The notes below the pieces were generated by a model, which was not told the origin of the DNA, ran no database searches, and saw only the letters and a program-made list of their open reading frames with translations. The position numbers and the translations under genes were made by a program. DNA of 64,000 bases from Microbacteriaceae bacterium (GTDB lineage Bacteria > Actinomycetota > Actinomycetes > Actinomycetales > Microbacteriaceae). The DNA is taken from contig JAIYCT010000002.1 of assembly GCA_027487865.1 (NCBI GenBank), forward strand, positions 403,038-467,037, in the 5' to 3' direction. Below, piece after piece: positions 45,539 to 53,189 of the stretch (the first letter of the stretch is position 1; every line of letters begins with the position of its first letter).

Positions 45539-45832
45539 ATGAGTGCTGTTACTTCCTACCGACTAACCAGCCCAAGACGCCTGCTCCGCGGGCTCGCAAT
45601 CTTGGCCTTGGCTGCATCCTTCACCATGGCATCGATTTCGGGCTCCTTCGCAGGAAGCCAAGAGCCTGGCGAACTGCAGTACGTAACGGTTCAGTCCGGT
45701 GATTCGCTTTGGTCGCTTGCAGACTCTTACGCTTCAAATCAGGATCCACGCGACTGGATTGCTGAGGTTGTCTTGCTGAACGCACTTGAGACTGCTGAGC
45801 TAACTCCTGGACAGCAGATCGCCCTCCCATAG
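45539..45832 (+). CDS. LysM-domain protein under LexA control, probable SOS division inhibitor
   Basis: 97 residues from ATG at 45539 (GGTGAT 7 nt upstream; ATG 45530 and GTG 45527 are too close to that site). Basic N-terminus, one hydrophobic segment (LAILALAASFTMASI) ending in GSFAGS, then a single LysM domain (YVTVQSGDSLWSLADSYA to LTPGQQIALP). Divergent from lexA with a strong LexA-boxed promoter. This matches Bacillus YneA and mycobacterial Rv2719c/ChiZ, small LysM proteins next to lexA that block division during SOS. The protein ends after the LysM, so any inhibitory part must be the membrane or linker segment. The function is inferred from context. Confidence 0.82.
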   Translation: MSAVTSYRLTSPRRLLRGLAILALAASFTMASISGSFAGSQEPGELQYVTVQSGDSLWSLADSYASNQDPRDWIAEVVLLNALETAELTPGQQIALP

Positions 45833-45842
45833 CCCAATCGGG

Positions 45843-45848
45843 TAATCT
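45843..45848 (+). promoter_or_regulatory. -10 hexamer, leaderless hisC start
   Basis: TAATCT followed by 6 nt and the GTG at 45855. Confidence 0.4.
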
Positions 45849-45854
45849 CTACGG

Positions 45855-46925
45855 GTGACCAATCTCGATGACCTGCCAATTCGCGATGACCTTAGAGGAC
45901 TGAAACCCTACGGTGCTCCTCAGCTTGATGTGCCTGTTCAGCTGAACGTAAACGAGAACACTTTTGGCATTCCAGAGGCAGTGGCACTGGACATCATTCA
46001 AGAGTTAGCTTCCGAGGTACTAAGACTCAACCGCTATCCAGACCGAGAGTTCATAGAACTCAGGGGACAGTTTGCGGCTTTTCTGGGACATGGCCTAAGC
46101 GCTAGTCAGACCTGGGCAGCGAACGGCTCCAACGAAATCCTCACCCAAATCTTCCAAGCCTTTGGCGGACCGGGTAAATCAGCTCTAAGTTTTGGCCCGA
46201 CATATTCGATGTATCCAAACATTGCTCGCATAACCCTCACTGATTACCGCGAACTTCCTCGCGAGGCTGCTTTTGAACTGTCTTCGGGTTACGTGGCCGA
46301 GCAATTGGCTGCCCACAAGCCGTCAATTGCGATCTTATGCAACCCAAACAACCCAACTGGAACATCGATTGACAACGAGGTCGTTCGAGCTGCCTATGAC
46401 GCCTTTGATGGCATTTTGGTGATTGATGAGGCGTATGCGGAGTTCTCTTCAGAATCCTCCGCTGTTGAGTTGTTGGCAGGACGTCCACGTTTGATCGTTA
46501 GTCGCACCATGAGCAAGGCATTTGCATTTGCCGGAGCGCGAGTCGGATACATGGCTGCTGACGAGGCCGTTGTGGACGCGCTGCGGATTGTACGTCTTCC
46601 TTATCACCTGTCGGCTTTGACCCAGGCTGCTGCGAGAGCAGCACTTCGTCATGCACCGGAAATGCTTGCGAATGTTGAGCAGATTAAGGTTCAAAGAGAC
46701 CGAATGATTGCTCAGCTGGGGCTCTTGGGCCTGAGCGCATACAAATCAGAAGCTAACTTCGTGTTGGTAGAAGGTTTTGAGAATCCCAACGAGGTTTTTG
46801 AGGCGCTGTTGGCCAGGGGAGTAATAGTCCGTAACGTCGGAATCCCCAACACATTGCGCATAACAGCAGGTACTGAGGCAGAGACCAGCAAATTACTCGG
46901 TGAACTAGCCTTGATTCTTGGCTAA
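45855..46925 (+). CDS. hisC: Histidinol-phosphate aminotransferase
   Basis: PLP enzyme converting imidazole acetol phosphate to histidinol phosphate. 356 residues, GTG start. Motifs: LNVNENTFG near 31-39, [30 protein letters not shown]221 in [17 protein letters not shown], and LRITAGT near the end. Begins a his run (hisC-hisB-hisH-hisA) lacking hisD, hisG, hisF and hisI, which must lie elsewhere. TAATCT at N6 suggests a leaderless message starting after the LysM gene. Confidence 0.94.
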   Translation: MTNLDDLPIRDDLRGLKPYGAPQLDVPVQLNVNENTFGIPEAVALDIIQELASEVLRLNRYPDREFIELRGQFAAFLGHGLSASQTWAANGSNEILTQIFQAFGGPGKSALSFGPTYSMYPNIARITLTDYRELPREAAFELSSGYVAEQLAAHKPSIAILCNPNNPTGTSIDNEVVRAAYDAFDGILVIDEAYAEFSSESSAVELLAGRPRLIVSRTMSKAFAFAGARVGYMAADEAVVDALRIVRLPYHLSALTQAAARAALRHAPEMLANVEQIKVQRDRMIAQLGLLGLSAYKSEANFVLVEGFENPNEVFEALLARGVIVRNVGIPNTLRITAGTEAETSKLLGELALILG

Positions 46926-46957
46926 ACTTGGGACATCTTCCCAAACGAGGTCCAAAC

Positions 46958-47557
46958 ATGAGCCGAATTGCAAAGCTTTCCCGCGCAACAAGCGAGTCCA
47001 AGATCGAACTTGAGTTGAACCTTGATGGTTCAGGTCAGTCCGAGATTGAGACCGGTGTGCCATTTTTCGACCACATGTTGACCGCTTTTTCCAAGCACTC
47101 ACTCATTGACCTCAAGGTCAAATCTGTTGGCGATATCGAAATCGATGTTCACCACACCGTTGAGGACACCGCAATCGTCTTGGGCCAAGCCATCAAGCAG
47201 GCGCTTGGAGACAAGGCCGGTATCGCACGTTACGGCGACGCTACTGTGCCGCTGGATGAGGCCTTGGCACGTGCGGTTGTGGATGTTTCAGGTAGGCCGT
47301 TTCTGGTCCACTCTGGAGAGCCTCAAGGTTTTGAATTCCACCTAATCGGTGGTCACTTCACGGGTTCGATGGTGCGACACGTTTTTGAGGCAATCGCCTA
47401 CAACGCGGGCCTTACGCTGCACGTGACCGTGCTAGCGGGCCGTGACGCTCACCACATTGCCGAGGCCGAGTTCAAAGCACTGGCTCGCGCTATGCGCAAG
47501 GCAGTAGAGCTTGATGTTCGAGTATCTGGCGTTCCTTCAACTAAGGGAAGCCTTTGA
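46958..47557 (+). CDS. hisB: Imidazoleglycerol-phosphate dehydratase
   Basis: Manganese enzyme dehydrating IGP to imidazole acetol phosphate, just before HisC. 199 residues, the monofunctional length. Metal-binding histidine clusters are [21 protein letters not shown], and [20 protein letters not shown] at 46958 is preferred over an upstream in-frame start because ACGAGG precedes it and the added ten residues are not family-like. Overlaps hisH by 4 nt. Confidence 0.94.
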   Translation: MSRIAKLSRATSESKIELELNLDGSGQSEIETGVPFFDHMLTAFSKHSLIDLKVKSVGDIEIDVHHTVEDTAIVLGQAIKQALGDKAGIARYGDATVPLDEALARAVVDVSGRPFLVHSGEPQGFEFHLIGGHFTGSMVRHVFEAIAYNAGLTLHVTVLAGRDAHHIAEAEFKALARAMRKAVELDVRVSGVPSTKGSL

Positions 47558-48183
47558 CTAAGACCGTCGCGGTCTTTGACTACGGCAGTGGCAATATTCA
47601 CTCAGCCTGTCGCGCCCTAGAGCACGCCGGTGCGGAGGTGTTTCTAACCTCAGATCGCAAGGTTCTTTTAGAAGCAGACGGCATGCTGCTTCCGGGAGTG
47701 GGGGCATTTGCTTCGGTGATGAGAAACCTAACCAAACACAATGCAGCCAGCCTTATCGACCAGCGCCTGACAGCGGGACGAGCTGTGCTTGGTATTTGCG
47801 TTGGCATGCAGGTGATGTTTGAGCATGGCGTCGAGCACGGGATTGATACCGAGGGCCTTGGACAGTGGCCAGGTTCAGTAACCATGCTTGAAGCTCCAAC
47901 TTTGCCGCACATCGGCTGGAGCAAGGTTTCAAGCGATCCCAAGAGTTCTCTATTCGAAGGAGTCGAGGATGAACGCTTTTACTTCGTCCACTCCTATGCC
48001 GCAAAAAACTGGGAGCTAGATATTCAGCCGCCTTTTGTGAAGGCAGCGTTGACCTGGTCCGAACACGGCGAACGTTTTTTGGCAGCGATCGAAAACGGTC
48101 CGCTCAGTGCAACCCAATTCCACCCCGAAAAATCAGGCGAAGCAGGTTTGCAGCTGCTTCGAAACTGGATTCGTTCTATCTAG
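47554..48183 (+). CDS. hisH: Imidazole glycerol phosphate synthase subunit HisH
   Basis: Glutaminase subunit supplying ammonia to HisF. 209 residues from a TTG start in the hisB stop (TTGA). Catalytic C82 in [13 protein letters not shown], His/Glu in TQFHPEKSG; oxyanion region PGVGAF. hisF is not adjacent, although it normally follows hisA, so the partner must be elsewhere. Followed 7 nt later by hisA/priA. Confidence 0.94.
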   Translation: MTKTVAVFDYGSGNIHSACRALEHAGAEVFLTSDRKVLLEADGMLLPGVGAFASVMRNLTKHNAASLIDQRLTAGRAVLGICVGMQVMFEHGVEHGIDTEGLGQWPGSVTMLEAPTLPHIGWSKVSSDPKSSLFEGVEDERFYFVHSYAAKNWELDIQPPFVKAALTWSEHGERFLAAIENGPLSATQFHPEKSGEAGLQLLRNWIRSI

Positions 48184-48190
48184 GAGACAC

Positions 48191-48916
48191 ATGAAACTCG
48201 AACTTTTGCCAGCGGTTGATGTTGCCAGCGGTAAGGCTGTCCGTCTGACTCAAGGTGAGGCCGGTAGCGAGGAGGACTTTGGTCACCCTCTTGCTGCAGC
48301 GCAGGATTGGATTAGCGCTGGGGCAGAGTGGATTCACCTGGTTGATCTGGATGCTGCATTTGGCAGGGGAGACAATCGGGCCGTGATCGCCGAAGTTGTT
48401 GGTCAAGCCGGAACTACCAAAATCGAACTCTCCGGTGGTATCCGCGATGACGCATCGCTGGCCGCCGCTTTGGAACTTGGTGCTACCCGCGTCAACCTTG
48501 GCACCGCTGCGCTGGAGAACCCAGAGTGGACTGAGAGCGTGATTGCTAAGTACGGGGATCAGATTGCTGTTGGTCTAGATGTCAGGGGTACAACTCTGGC
48601 TGCCAGAGGGTGGACTCAAGAGGGCGGAGATCTGTTCGAGGTGCTGGCCCGGCTGGAAGGCGCTGGCTGCTCACGCTATGTAGTAACGGATGTAACCAAG
48701 GACGGCACGCTACGCGGTCCAAACCTCGAGCTTTTGAAGCAGGTCATGCAGTTCACCAGCAAGCCGGTGGTCGCATCCGGTGGGATTTCATCGCTTCAGG
48801 ACATCAAGGACCTGCTGGAGCTAGTTCCACTTGGCTTGGAGGGAGCGATTTTGGGTAAGTCGCTCTACGCTGGCCGCTTTAGCCTGCAAGAAGCTCTCGC
48901 AATCGCCAACGGCTAA
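48191..48916 (+). CDS. priA: Phosphoribosyl isomerase HisA/PriA
   Basis: (Beta/alpha)8 isomerase for the ProFAR step of histidine synthesis; in Actinobacteria the same enzyme usually also serves tryptophan synthesis (TrpF reaction). 241 residues from ATG at 48191 with AGGAG upstream. D10 in [52 protein letters not shown]. The [10 protein letters not shown] loop resembles bifunctional PriA; dual activity is inferred, not proven, and hisA is the safer functional name. Overlaps the SseB gene by one base. Confidence 0.9.
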   Translation: MKLELLPAVDVASGKAVRLTQGEAGSEEDFGHPLAAAQDWISAGAEWIHLVDLDAAFGRGDNRAVIAEVVGQAGTTKIELSGGIRDDASLAAALELGATRVNLGTAALENPEWTESVIAKYGDQIAVGLDVRGTTLAARGWTQEGGDLFEVLARLEGAGCSRYVVTDVTKDGTLRGPNLELLKQVMQFTSKPVVASGGISSLQDIKDLLELVPLGLEGAILGKSLYAGRFSLQEALAIANG

Positions 48917-49656
48917 TGCACGACAAATTTCACGATTCTGCTGGCGTTCCCTGGGAAGGTCGAGAATTCTCGCAAAACAACTGGTCTCAAGACGATGGCT
49001 CAACCCCAAAAGCTTTAGCTGAAGTCCTGAATCGCGAGCTAGATAAAGAGGCTCTCTTTAGCGCGCTGTCGCAATCTCGATTGCTAATTCCATTGCTTGC
49101 AGAACTTGGGGAAAGTGGTGTTGGGGCGCACGGTGAAACTGTCGATAAGAGCGCAGATTTGGCAATCGTGGCAGTCAGCACACCCGATGGTAAAACTGCG
49201 ATACCGGCATTTAGCTCGGTTGCCGAGATGACCGCTTGGAATCAAACCGCGAGGCCAGTCCCGGTAGAGAGCGCAAAGCTGGCAATTGCAGCAATCGGCG
49301 AGGGGCATGAACGAGTAATTCTCAACCCAGCAGGTCTAGCAATCGGCATTCGCCGGCCGGCGCTCGCTGCATTGGCCCAGGGACTTAGCTGGAAGCCACC
49401 GCATAAAAACGAGTTGGTTTTGCAAATGATTTTCCAGGCTTCTGCACAGCAGTCTGAGATTCAGACGGTCAGAGCATTTGATGCCGACCCTACCGGGCAG
49501 CTACAAAAGCCTGAATTAGGCCTTGAAATTATGTTGGTTGGTGGTCTGACTCAAGAGCAGTTGCAGCAAGTGTTGACAAAGTTTGGAACCACTTTGCAAA
49601 CCCAAGAGTTCTTGCAGCTGGTGGACTCCTTCACCATCAAATTGGTTGCGGGCTAG
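48916..49656 (+). CDS. SseB family protein
   Basis: 246 residues, actinobacterial SseB-like protein that follows hisA/priA in many genomes. The N-terminal GVPWEGREFSQNNWSQDDGSTPKAL and the middle AIPAFSSVAEMTAWNQTARPVPVESAKLA are diagnostic, while the C-terminal half is variable. No enzyme motif, signal peptide or membrane segment is visible. Function is unknown in this setting. Its stop overlaps the convergent DUF1844 gene by 4 nt. Confidence 0.85.
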   Translation: MHDKFHDSAGVPWEGREFSQNNWSQDDGSTPKALAEVLNRELDKEALFSALSQSRLLIPLLAELGESGVGAHGETVDKSADLAIVAVSTPDGKTAIPAFSSVAEMTAWNQTARPVPVESAKLAIAAIGEGHERVILNPAGLAIGIRRPALAALAQGLSWKPPHKNELVLQMIFQASAQQSEIQTVRAFDADPTGQLQKPELGLEIMLVGGLTQEQLQQVLTKFGTTLQTQEFLQLVDSFTIKLVAG

Positions 49657-49973
49657 TTCACCGGACCGGTGTATTTCTCTCCGGGCCCTTTGCCTGGTTC
49701 GTCTGGGAATGCCGATGCTTCTCTAAAGGCAAGCTGCAGTGAACGTAATCCATCGCGAAGTGGTCGGGCATGGTGATCGCCAATCTCAGGTGCGGCAGCG
49801 GTAATCAGTCCAGCCAGCGCGGTAATCAGCTTTCTTGCCTCATCGAGGTCAGCCGGCGCATCTTCGGCGAGACCGCACTGCACGGCAGCCGCGCTCATCA
49901 GGTGCACAGCGGCAGTGTTGATAATTTCTACGGCAGGGACTTCGGCAATGTCTCTGGTGAGCTCTTCGGACAA
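49653..49973 (-). CDS. DUF1844 family protein
   Basis: 106 residues, TTG start with GAGGAATTT upstream. Conserved DUF1844 core: VPAVEIINTAAVHLMSAAAVQCGL followed by DLDEARKLITALAGLITAA. Always next to infC in Actinobacteria, on the opposite strand; function unknown. C-terminal Pro/Gly tail is variable. Upstream region is shared divergently with the infC promoter. Confidence 0.88.
   Translation of the reverse strand: MSEELTRDIAEVPAVEIINTAAVHLMSAAAVQCGLAEDAPADLDEARKLITALAGLITAAAPEIGDHHARPLRDGLRSLQLAFREASAFPDEPGKGPGEKYTGPVN
49659..49671. terminator. Palindrome at sseB/DUF1844 convergent ends
   Basis: CACCGGACCGGTG reads the same on both strands apart from its centre and can form a CACC/GGTG hairpin in either transcript. 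TATTTCTCT follows on the plus strand. Possible bidirectional terminator, weak. Confidence 0.35.
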
Positions 49974-50005
49974 AATTCCTCTTTCGAAAATGGGTTTTGT
50001 TCTGC

Positions 50006-50152
50006 TAGGCTACCTGAGGCTCTGGGCTAATAGCTCAGTGAAAGTGGATTACATTCCCACCTGTCTACCGCCTCTAAAGGTATCCGGGTTTGAGCGTTTG
50101 ATGCTTTTGCGCGCATATCGTGCGAGTCAAAACGGTACCTAAGGAGCTAGTT
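50006..50152 (+). promoter_or_regulatory. infC promoter and folded leader
   Basis: TTCGAA (49983-49988), 17-nt spacer, TAGGCT (50006-50011) is a plausible promoter. The roughly 135-nt leader contains CTGGGCT/AGCTCAG (50022-50038), GTGG/CCAC (50044-50060) and a CCT/AGG hairpin, then AAGGAG (50141-50146). IF3 operons are controlled through the leader or initiation codon in other bacteria. Confidence 0.5.
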
Positions 50153-50734
50153 ATCAGCGATCCGCGCATCAATGAGCGTATTCGTGTCACCGAGGTTCGA
50201 CTAATCGGACCTGCAGGTGAACAGGTTGGCGTTGTCCCTATTGATCAAGCATTGAGAATGGCCCGTGAGGCAGACCTAGACCTAGTCGAGGTAGCACCGG
50301 AAGCCAATCCTCCAGTTTGCAAGGTAATGGACTATGGCAAGTTCAAGTACGAAGCCGCACAGAAGGTTCGCGAAGCTAGAAAGAACCAGGTCAATACCGT
50401 GTTGAAGACGGTTCGTTTCGGTCTAAAGATCGACGATCACGACTACAACACCAAAGTTGGACAGGTTCGCAAATTCCTAAAGGCCGGCGACAAGGTGAAG
50501 GTGATGGTTGTCTTCCGCGGTCGCGAGCAGTCACGTCCAGAGATGGGTGTGAACTTGCTTCGCAAGCTAGCGGATGAAGTAACCGAATTCGGAACCGTGG
50601 AGTCGAACCCTTCGATTGATGGCCGCAACATGGTCATGGTCATTGGGCCGTTGAAGAACAAAGCAGAGGCAAGGGCCGAAGCTAAAAAGGCCCAAGCTAA
50701 GCCTGCACAGGCCGAAGCAACATTAGAGAACTAA
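50153..50734 (+). CDS. infC: Translation initiation factor IF-3, with AUC start codon
   Basis: Keeps 30S subunits apart and checks start-codon choice. 193 residues from ATC at 50153. The site AAGGAG (50141-50146) is 6 nt before this codon, and the family N-terminus [11 protein letters not shown] begins straight after it. A GTG at 50120 would add eleven residues containing the binding site itself. Non-standard AUU/AUC starts are known in infC and allow IF3 to limit its own synthesis. N- and C-terminal domains are complete, and the C-terminal [18 protein letters not shown] tail is an actinobacterial extension. Followed by rpmI after 9 nt. Confidence 0.9.
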   Translation: MSDPRINERIRVTEVRLIGPAGEQVGVVPIDQALRMAREADLDLVEVAPEANPPVCKVMDYGKFKYEAAQKVREARKNQVNTVLKTVRFGLKIDDHDYNTKVGQVRKFLKAGDKVKVMVVFRGREQSRPEMGVNLLRKLADEVTEFGTVESNPSIDGRNMVMVIGPLKNKAEARAEAKKAQAKPAQAEATLEN

Positions 50735-50743
50735 GGAGAGATC

Positions 50744-50938
50744 ATGCCGAAAATGAAGACCCACTCGGGCGCCAAGAAGCGTTTCCGCTTTACCGGCAGC
50801 GGCAAGCTGATGAAGCAGCAGATCAACATGCGCCACAACCTGGAGCACAAGTCATCAAGACGCACCCGTCGTCTAAACCAGGACCAGGTAGTGTCCCCAG
50901 CAGATTTCAAGAAGCTAAAGAGACAGCTCGGCCGCTAG
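50744..50938 (+). CDS. rpmI: 50S ribosomal protein L35
   Basis: 64-residue basic protein of the large subunit. [20 protein letters not shown] at the N-terminus and [14 protein letters not shown] are the L35 signature. AAGGAG before the ATG. Part of infC-rpmI-rplT. Confidence 0.96.
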   Translation: MPKMKTHSGAKKRFRFTGSGKLMKQQINMRHNLEHKSSRRTRRLNQDQVVSPADFKKLKRQLGR

Positions 50939-50964
50939 CCGACGCTTAGAAATAGGAGTAGAAA

Positions 50965-51348
50965 ATGGCAAGAGTAAAAAACGCCGTCAACTCGCTGAAG
51001 AAGCGTCGTGTTGCGCTTGAGCGCGCTCACGGTTACCGCGGCCAGCGTTCACGTTTGTACCGTATGGCAAAGCAGCAGCTACTGCACTCGTTGGTTTACG
51101 CATACAACGACCGCAGAAAGAACAAGGGTAACTTCCGTCGCCTTTGGATTCAGCGCATCAACGCAGCTGCTCGTCTAAACGGCATGACCTACAACCGCTT
51201 TATCCAGGGCCTAGCGCTTGCTGGTATCGAGGTTGACCGTCGCATCATGGCTGACCTAGCAATCCACGACCCAAAGGCCTTCGCGTCTTTGGTTGCATCT
51301 GCAAAGGCAGCACTGCCTAAGGATGTAAACGCGGCCAAGGCTAGCTAA
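50965..51348 (+). CDS. rplT: 50S ribosomal protein L20
   Basis: 127 residues, assembly-initiator protein of the large subunit. Signature [32 protein letters not shown] at the N-terminus and [22 protein letters not shown] in the body. Its C-terminal tail ([13 protein letters not shown]) is a short variable extension. Stop shares one base with the next ATG; the operon terminator is inside that next gene. Confidence 0.97.
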   Translation: MARVKNAVNSLKKRRVALERAHGYRGQRSRLYRMAKQQLLHSLVYAYNDRRKNKGNFRRLWIQRINAAARLNGMTYNRFIQGLALAGIEVDRRIMADLAIHDPKAFASLVASAKAALPKDVNAAKAS

Positions 51349-52145
51349 TGCTTGACGCCCCCAAATCCGAAAGGGTGAAGGGGGTCGCACGCCTACAACA
51401 AAAAGACGCCCGGTTAGAAACCGGGCTCTTTTTGCTTGAGGGGCCTCAGGGGCTCAAGGAGCTTTGTAAGCAACCGGAGCTGGCACAAGAGGTCTTTGCG
51501 ACCGCTAATGCCCTTGATCGGTATGAGAATTTATTCGATCAGCTCTATGACGCCTCGGTTCCAATTATTGAGGTCTCCGATTTGGTCATGGAGAAGCTTG
51601 CAGACACCAAGACTCCGCAGGGCGTTGTTGCTGTTGTTTCTCAGTTTGATGTCAGCCTCGAAGAGCTGATTGCCTCAGGTCCCCAGCTGATTGCCATCCT
51701 GGATCAGGCTCGCGATCCAGGTAATGGTGGCACTGTGATTCGCGCAGCTGATGCCGCAGGTGCGGACGCTGTCATCTTCACAACTGATTCAGTTGATCTT
51801 TACAACCCGAAGCTGGTTCGTTCAACCGCAGGCAGCATCTTGCATGTCCCCGCAGTTATCAATCAAGACCCCGCTGAATTAGTAGCAGCCCTCAAGGCAG
51901 CTGGTATTCAGGTATTCGCTGCCAGTGCCGGTGGAAAATTGATCACTGAAATCACAGCACAACTCTCAAAGCCAACCGCTTGGATCTTTGGTAACGAAGC
52001 CCACGGCGTCTCACCTGAAATGCTTCAGTTGGCGGATGAAATTGTCGCTCTGCCGATTTTTGGAGCAGCAGAATCGCTAAACCTTGCTACAGCAGCTTCA
52101 GTTTGCCTGTATGCCTCAGCGTTTGAAATGCGAAGCAATCGCTAA
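51348..52145 (+). CDS. TrmH/SpoU family RNA 2'-O-methyltransferase
   Basis: 265 residues, SPOUT fold. N-terminal RNA-binding region (about 1-95) and catalytic domain with motif 1 ARDPGNGGTVIRAADAAG, motif 2 WIFGNEAHGVS, and motif 3 PIFGAAESLNLATAASVCLY, forming the knot. Substrate is a ribose in rRNA or tRNA, probably 23S rRNA as in RlmB/TsnR proteins. ATG overlaps the rplT stop by one base. Codons 18-29 (QKDARLETGLFL) coincide with an intrinsic terminator, so this gene is transcribed only by readthrough or by weak internal promotion. Followed by pheS. Confidence 0.9.
   Translation: MLDAPKSERVKGVARLQQKDARLETGLFLLEGPQGLKELCKQPELAQEVFATANALDRYENLFDQLYDASVPIIEVSDLVMEKLADTKTPQGVVAVVSQFDVSLEELIASGPQLIAILDQARDPGNGGTVIRAADAAGADAVIFTTDSVDLYNPKLVRSTAGSILHVPAVINQDPAELVAALKAAGIQVFAASAGGKLITEITAQLSKPTAWIFGNEAHGVSPEMLQLADEIVALPIFGAAESLNLATAASVCLYASAFEMRSNR
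51400..51433 (+). terminator. Intrinsic terminator embedded in methyltransferase coding sequence
   Basis: GCCCGGTT (51408-51415), loop AGA, AACCGGGC (51419-51426), followed by TCTTTTT (51427-51433). Upstream AAAAAGA (51400-51406) can extend the stem with one bulged C. All elements of a rho-independent terminator are present, 52 nt after the rplT stop. Confidence 0.85.
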
Positions 52146-52148
52146 ACT
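52143..52148 (+). promoter_or_regulatory. -10 hexamer overlapping stop codon, leaderless pheS start
   Basis: TAAACT contains the TAA stop of the methyltransferase and is followed by 6 nt and the pheS GTG at 52155. Confidence 0.45.
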
Positions 52149-52154
52149 TTACGA

Positions 52155-53189
52155 GTGTCTGAACAACTAACAGCCGAAACAGTAAGCCAAGCGCTTGCTT
52201 CCTCTCTTGCGCTTGTGCAAAAGGCAGACAACTTTCAAGACCTAAAGGCCATCAAAGCTTCTGCAGTTGGCGAAGAGTCGCCACTTTCAAAGCTCAATGC
52301 CCTTATCAAGTCGCTTCCAAACGACCAAAAGGCTGAGGCTGGAAGGTTGGTTGGGGCCGCGAGGGCCGAGCTGAATGCCGCTTTCGCAACCAAGGAATCC
52401 GAGCTGCAGGCTGTTGCGGATTCAGAGGCTCTGGAATTAGAGCGCGTTGACATCACCGCCTACCCAAGAGTTGCTCCAAAGGGTGCAAGGCACCCGCTGT
52501 CGCTTCTAATGGATTCGATTAGCGATGTTTTCATCGGTATGGGTTGGGAAATTGCAGATGGTCCGGAGCTTGAAAACGAGTGGTTCAACTTTGATGCACT
52601 GAATTTCCACCCGGATCACCCGGCACGTGCCATGCAGGATACGTTCTTTGTAGCGCCAGTGGACAACCACCTACTGCTGCGCACGCACACATCTCCGGTG
52701 CAGGTGCGCTCACTGCTAGAGCGCGAATTGCCGCTTTATGTGCTTTGCCCGGGACGGGTTTTCCGCACCGATGAGCTCGATGCCACCCACACCCCGGTAT
52801 TTCACCAGGTGGAAGGGCTAGCGGTCGACAAGGGTCTAACCATGTCTGATCTCAAGGGCACCCTGGAGCACTTCGCACGGGTGATGTTTGGACCCGAAGC
52901 CAAGATCAGATTGCGCCCGAGCTTTTTCCCATTCACTGAGCCATCGGCAGAGTTGGATGTGTGGCACCCAGGCGCTAAGGGCGGCGCACGCTGGGTTGAG
53001 TGGGGCGGCTGCGGAATGGTCAACCCCAATGTTTTGCTTGCCGCAGGCATCGACCCTGAGGTTTACACCGGATTCGCCTTCGGCATGGGCATTGAGCGCA
53101 CCTTGATGTTCCGCAATGGAGTTCGAGACATGCACGACATGGTGGAAGCCGACGCTCGGTTCTCCCAGCAGTTTGGCTCGGTGATCTGA
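52155..53189 (+). CDS. pheS: Phenylalanyl-tRNA synthetase alpha subunit
   Basis: Catalytic subunit of the (alpha-beta)2 enzyme. 344 residues from a GTG start: N-terminal coiled coil (1-85), then the class II core with motif 1 RHPLSLLMDSISDVFIGMGWEI, motif 2 VFRTDELDATHTPVFHQVEGL, and motif 3 FGMGIERTLMFRNGV. No Shine-Dalgarno; a -10-like TAAACT 6 nt upstream suggests leaderless transcription, allowing expression after the embedded terminator. Overlaps pheT by one base. Confidence 0.96.
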   Translation: MSEQLTAETVSQALASSLALVQKADNFQDLKAIKASAVGEESPLSKLNALIKSLPNDQKAEAGRLVGAARAELNAAFATKESELQAVADSEALELERVDITAYPRVAPKGARHPLSLLMDSISDVFIGMGWEIADGPELENEWFNFDALNFHPDHPARAMQDTFFVAPVDNHLLLRTHTSPVQVRSLLERELPLYVLCPGRVFRTDELDATHTPVFHQVEGLAVDKGLTMSDLKGTLEHFARVMFGPEAKIRLRPSFFPFTEPSAELDVWHPGAKGGARWVEWGGCGMVNPNVLLAAGIDPEVYTGFAFGMGIERTLMFRNGVRDMHDMVEADARFSQQFGSVI

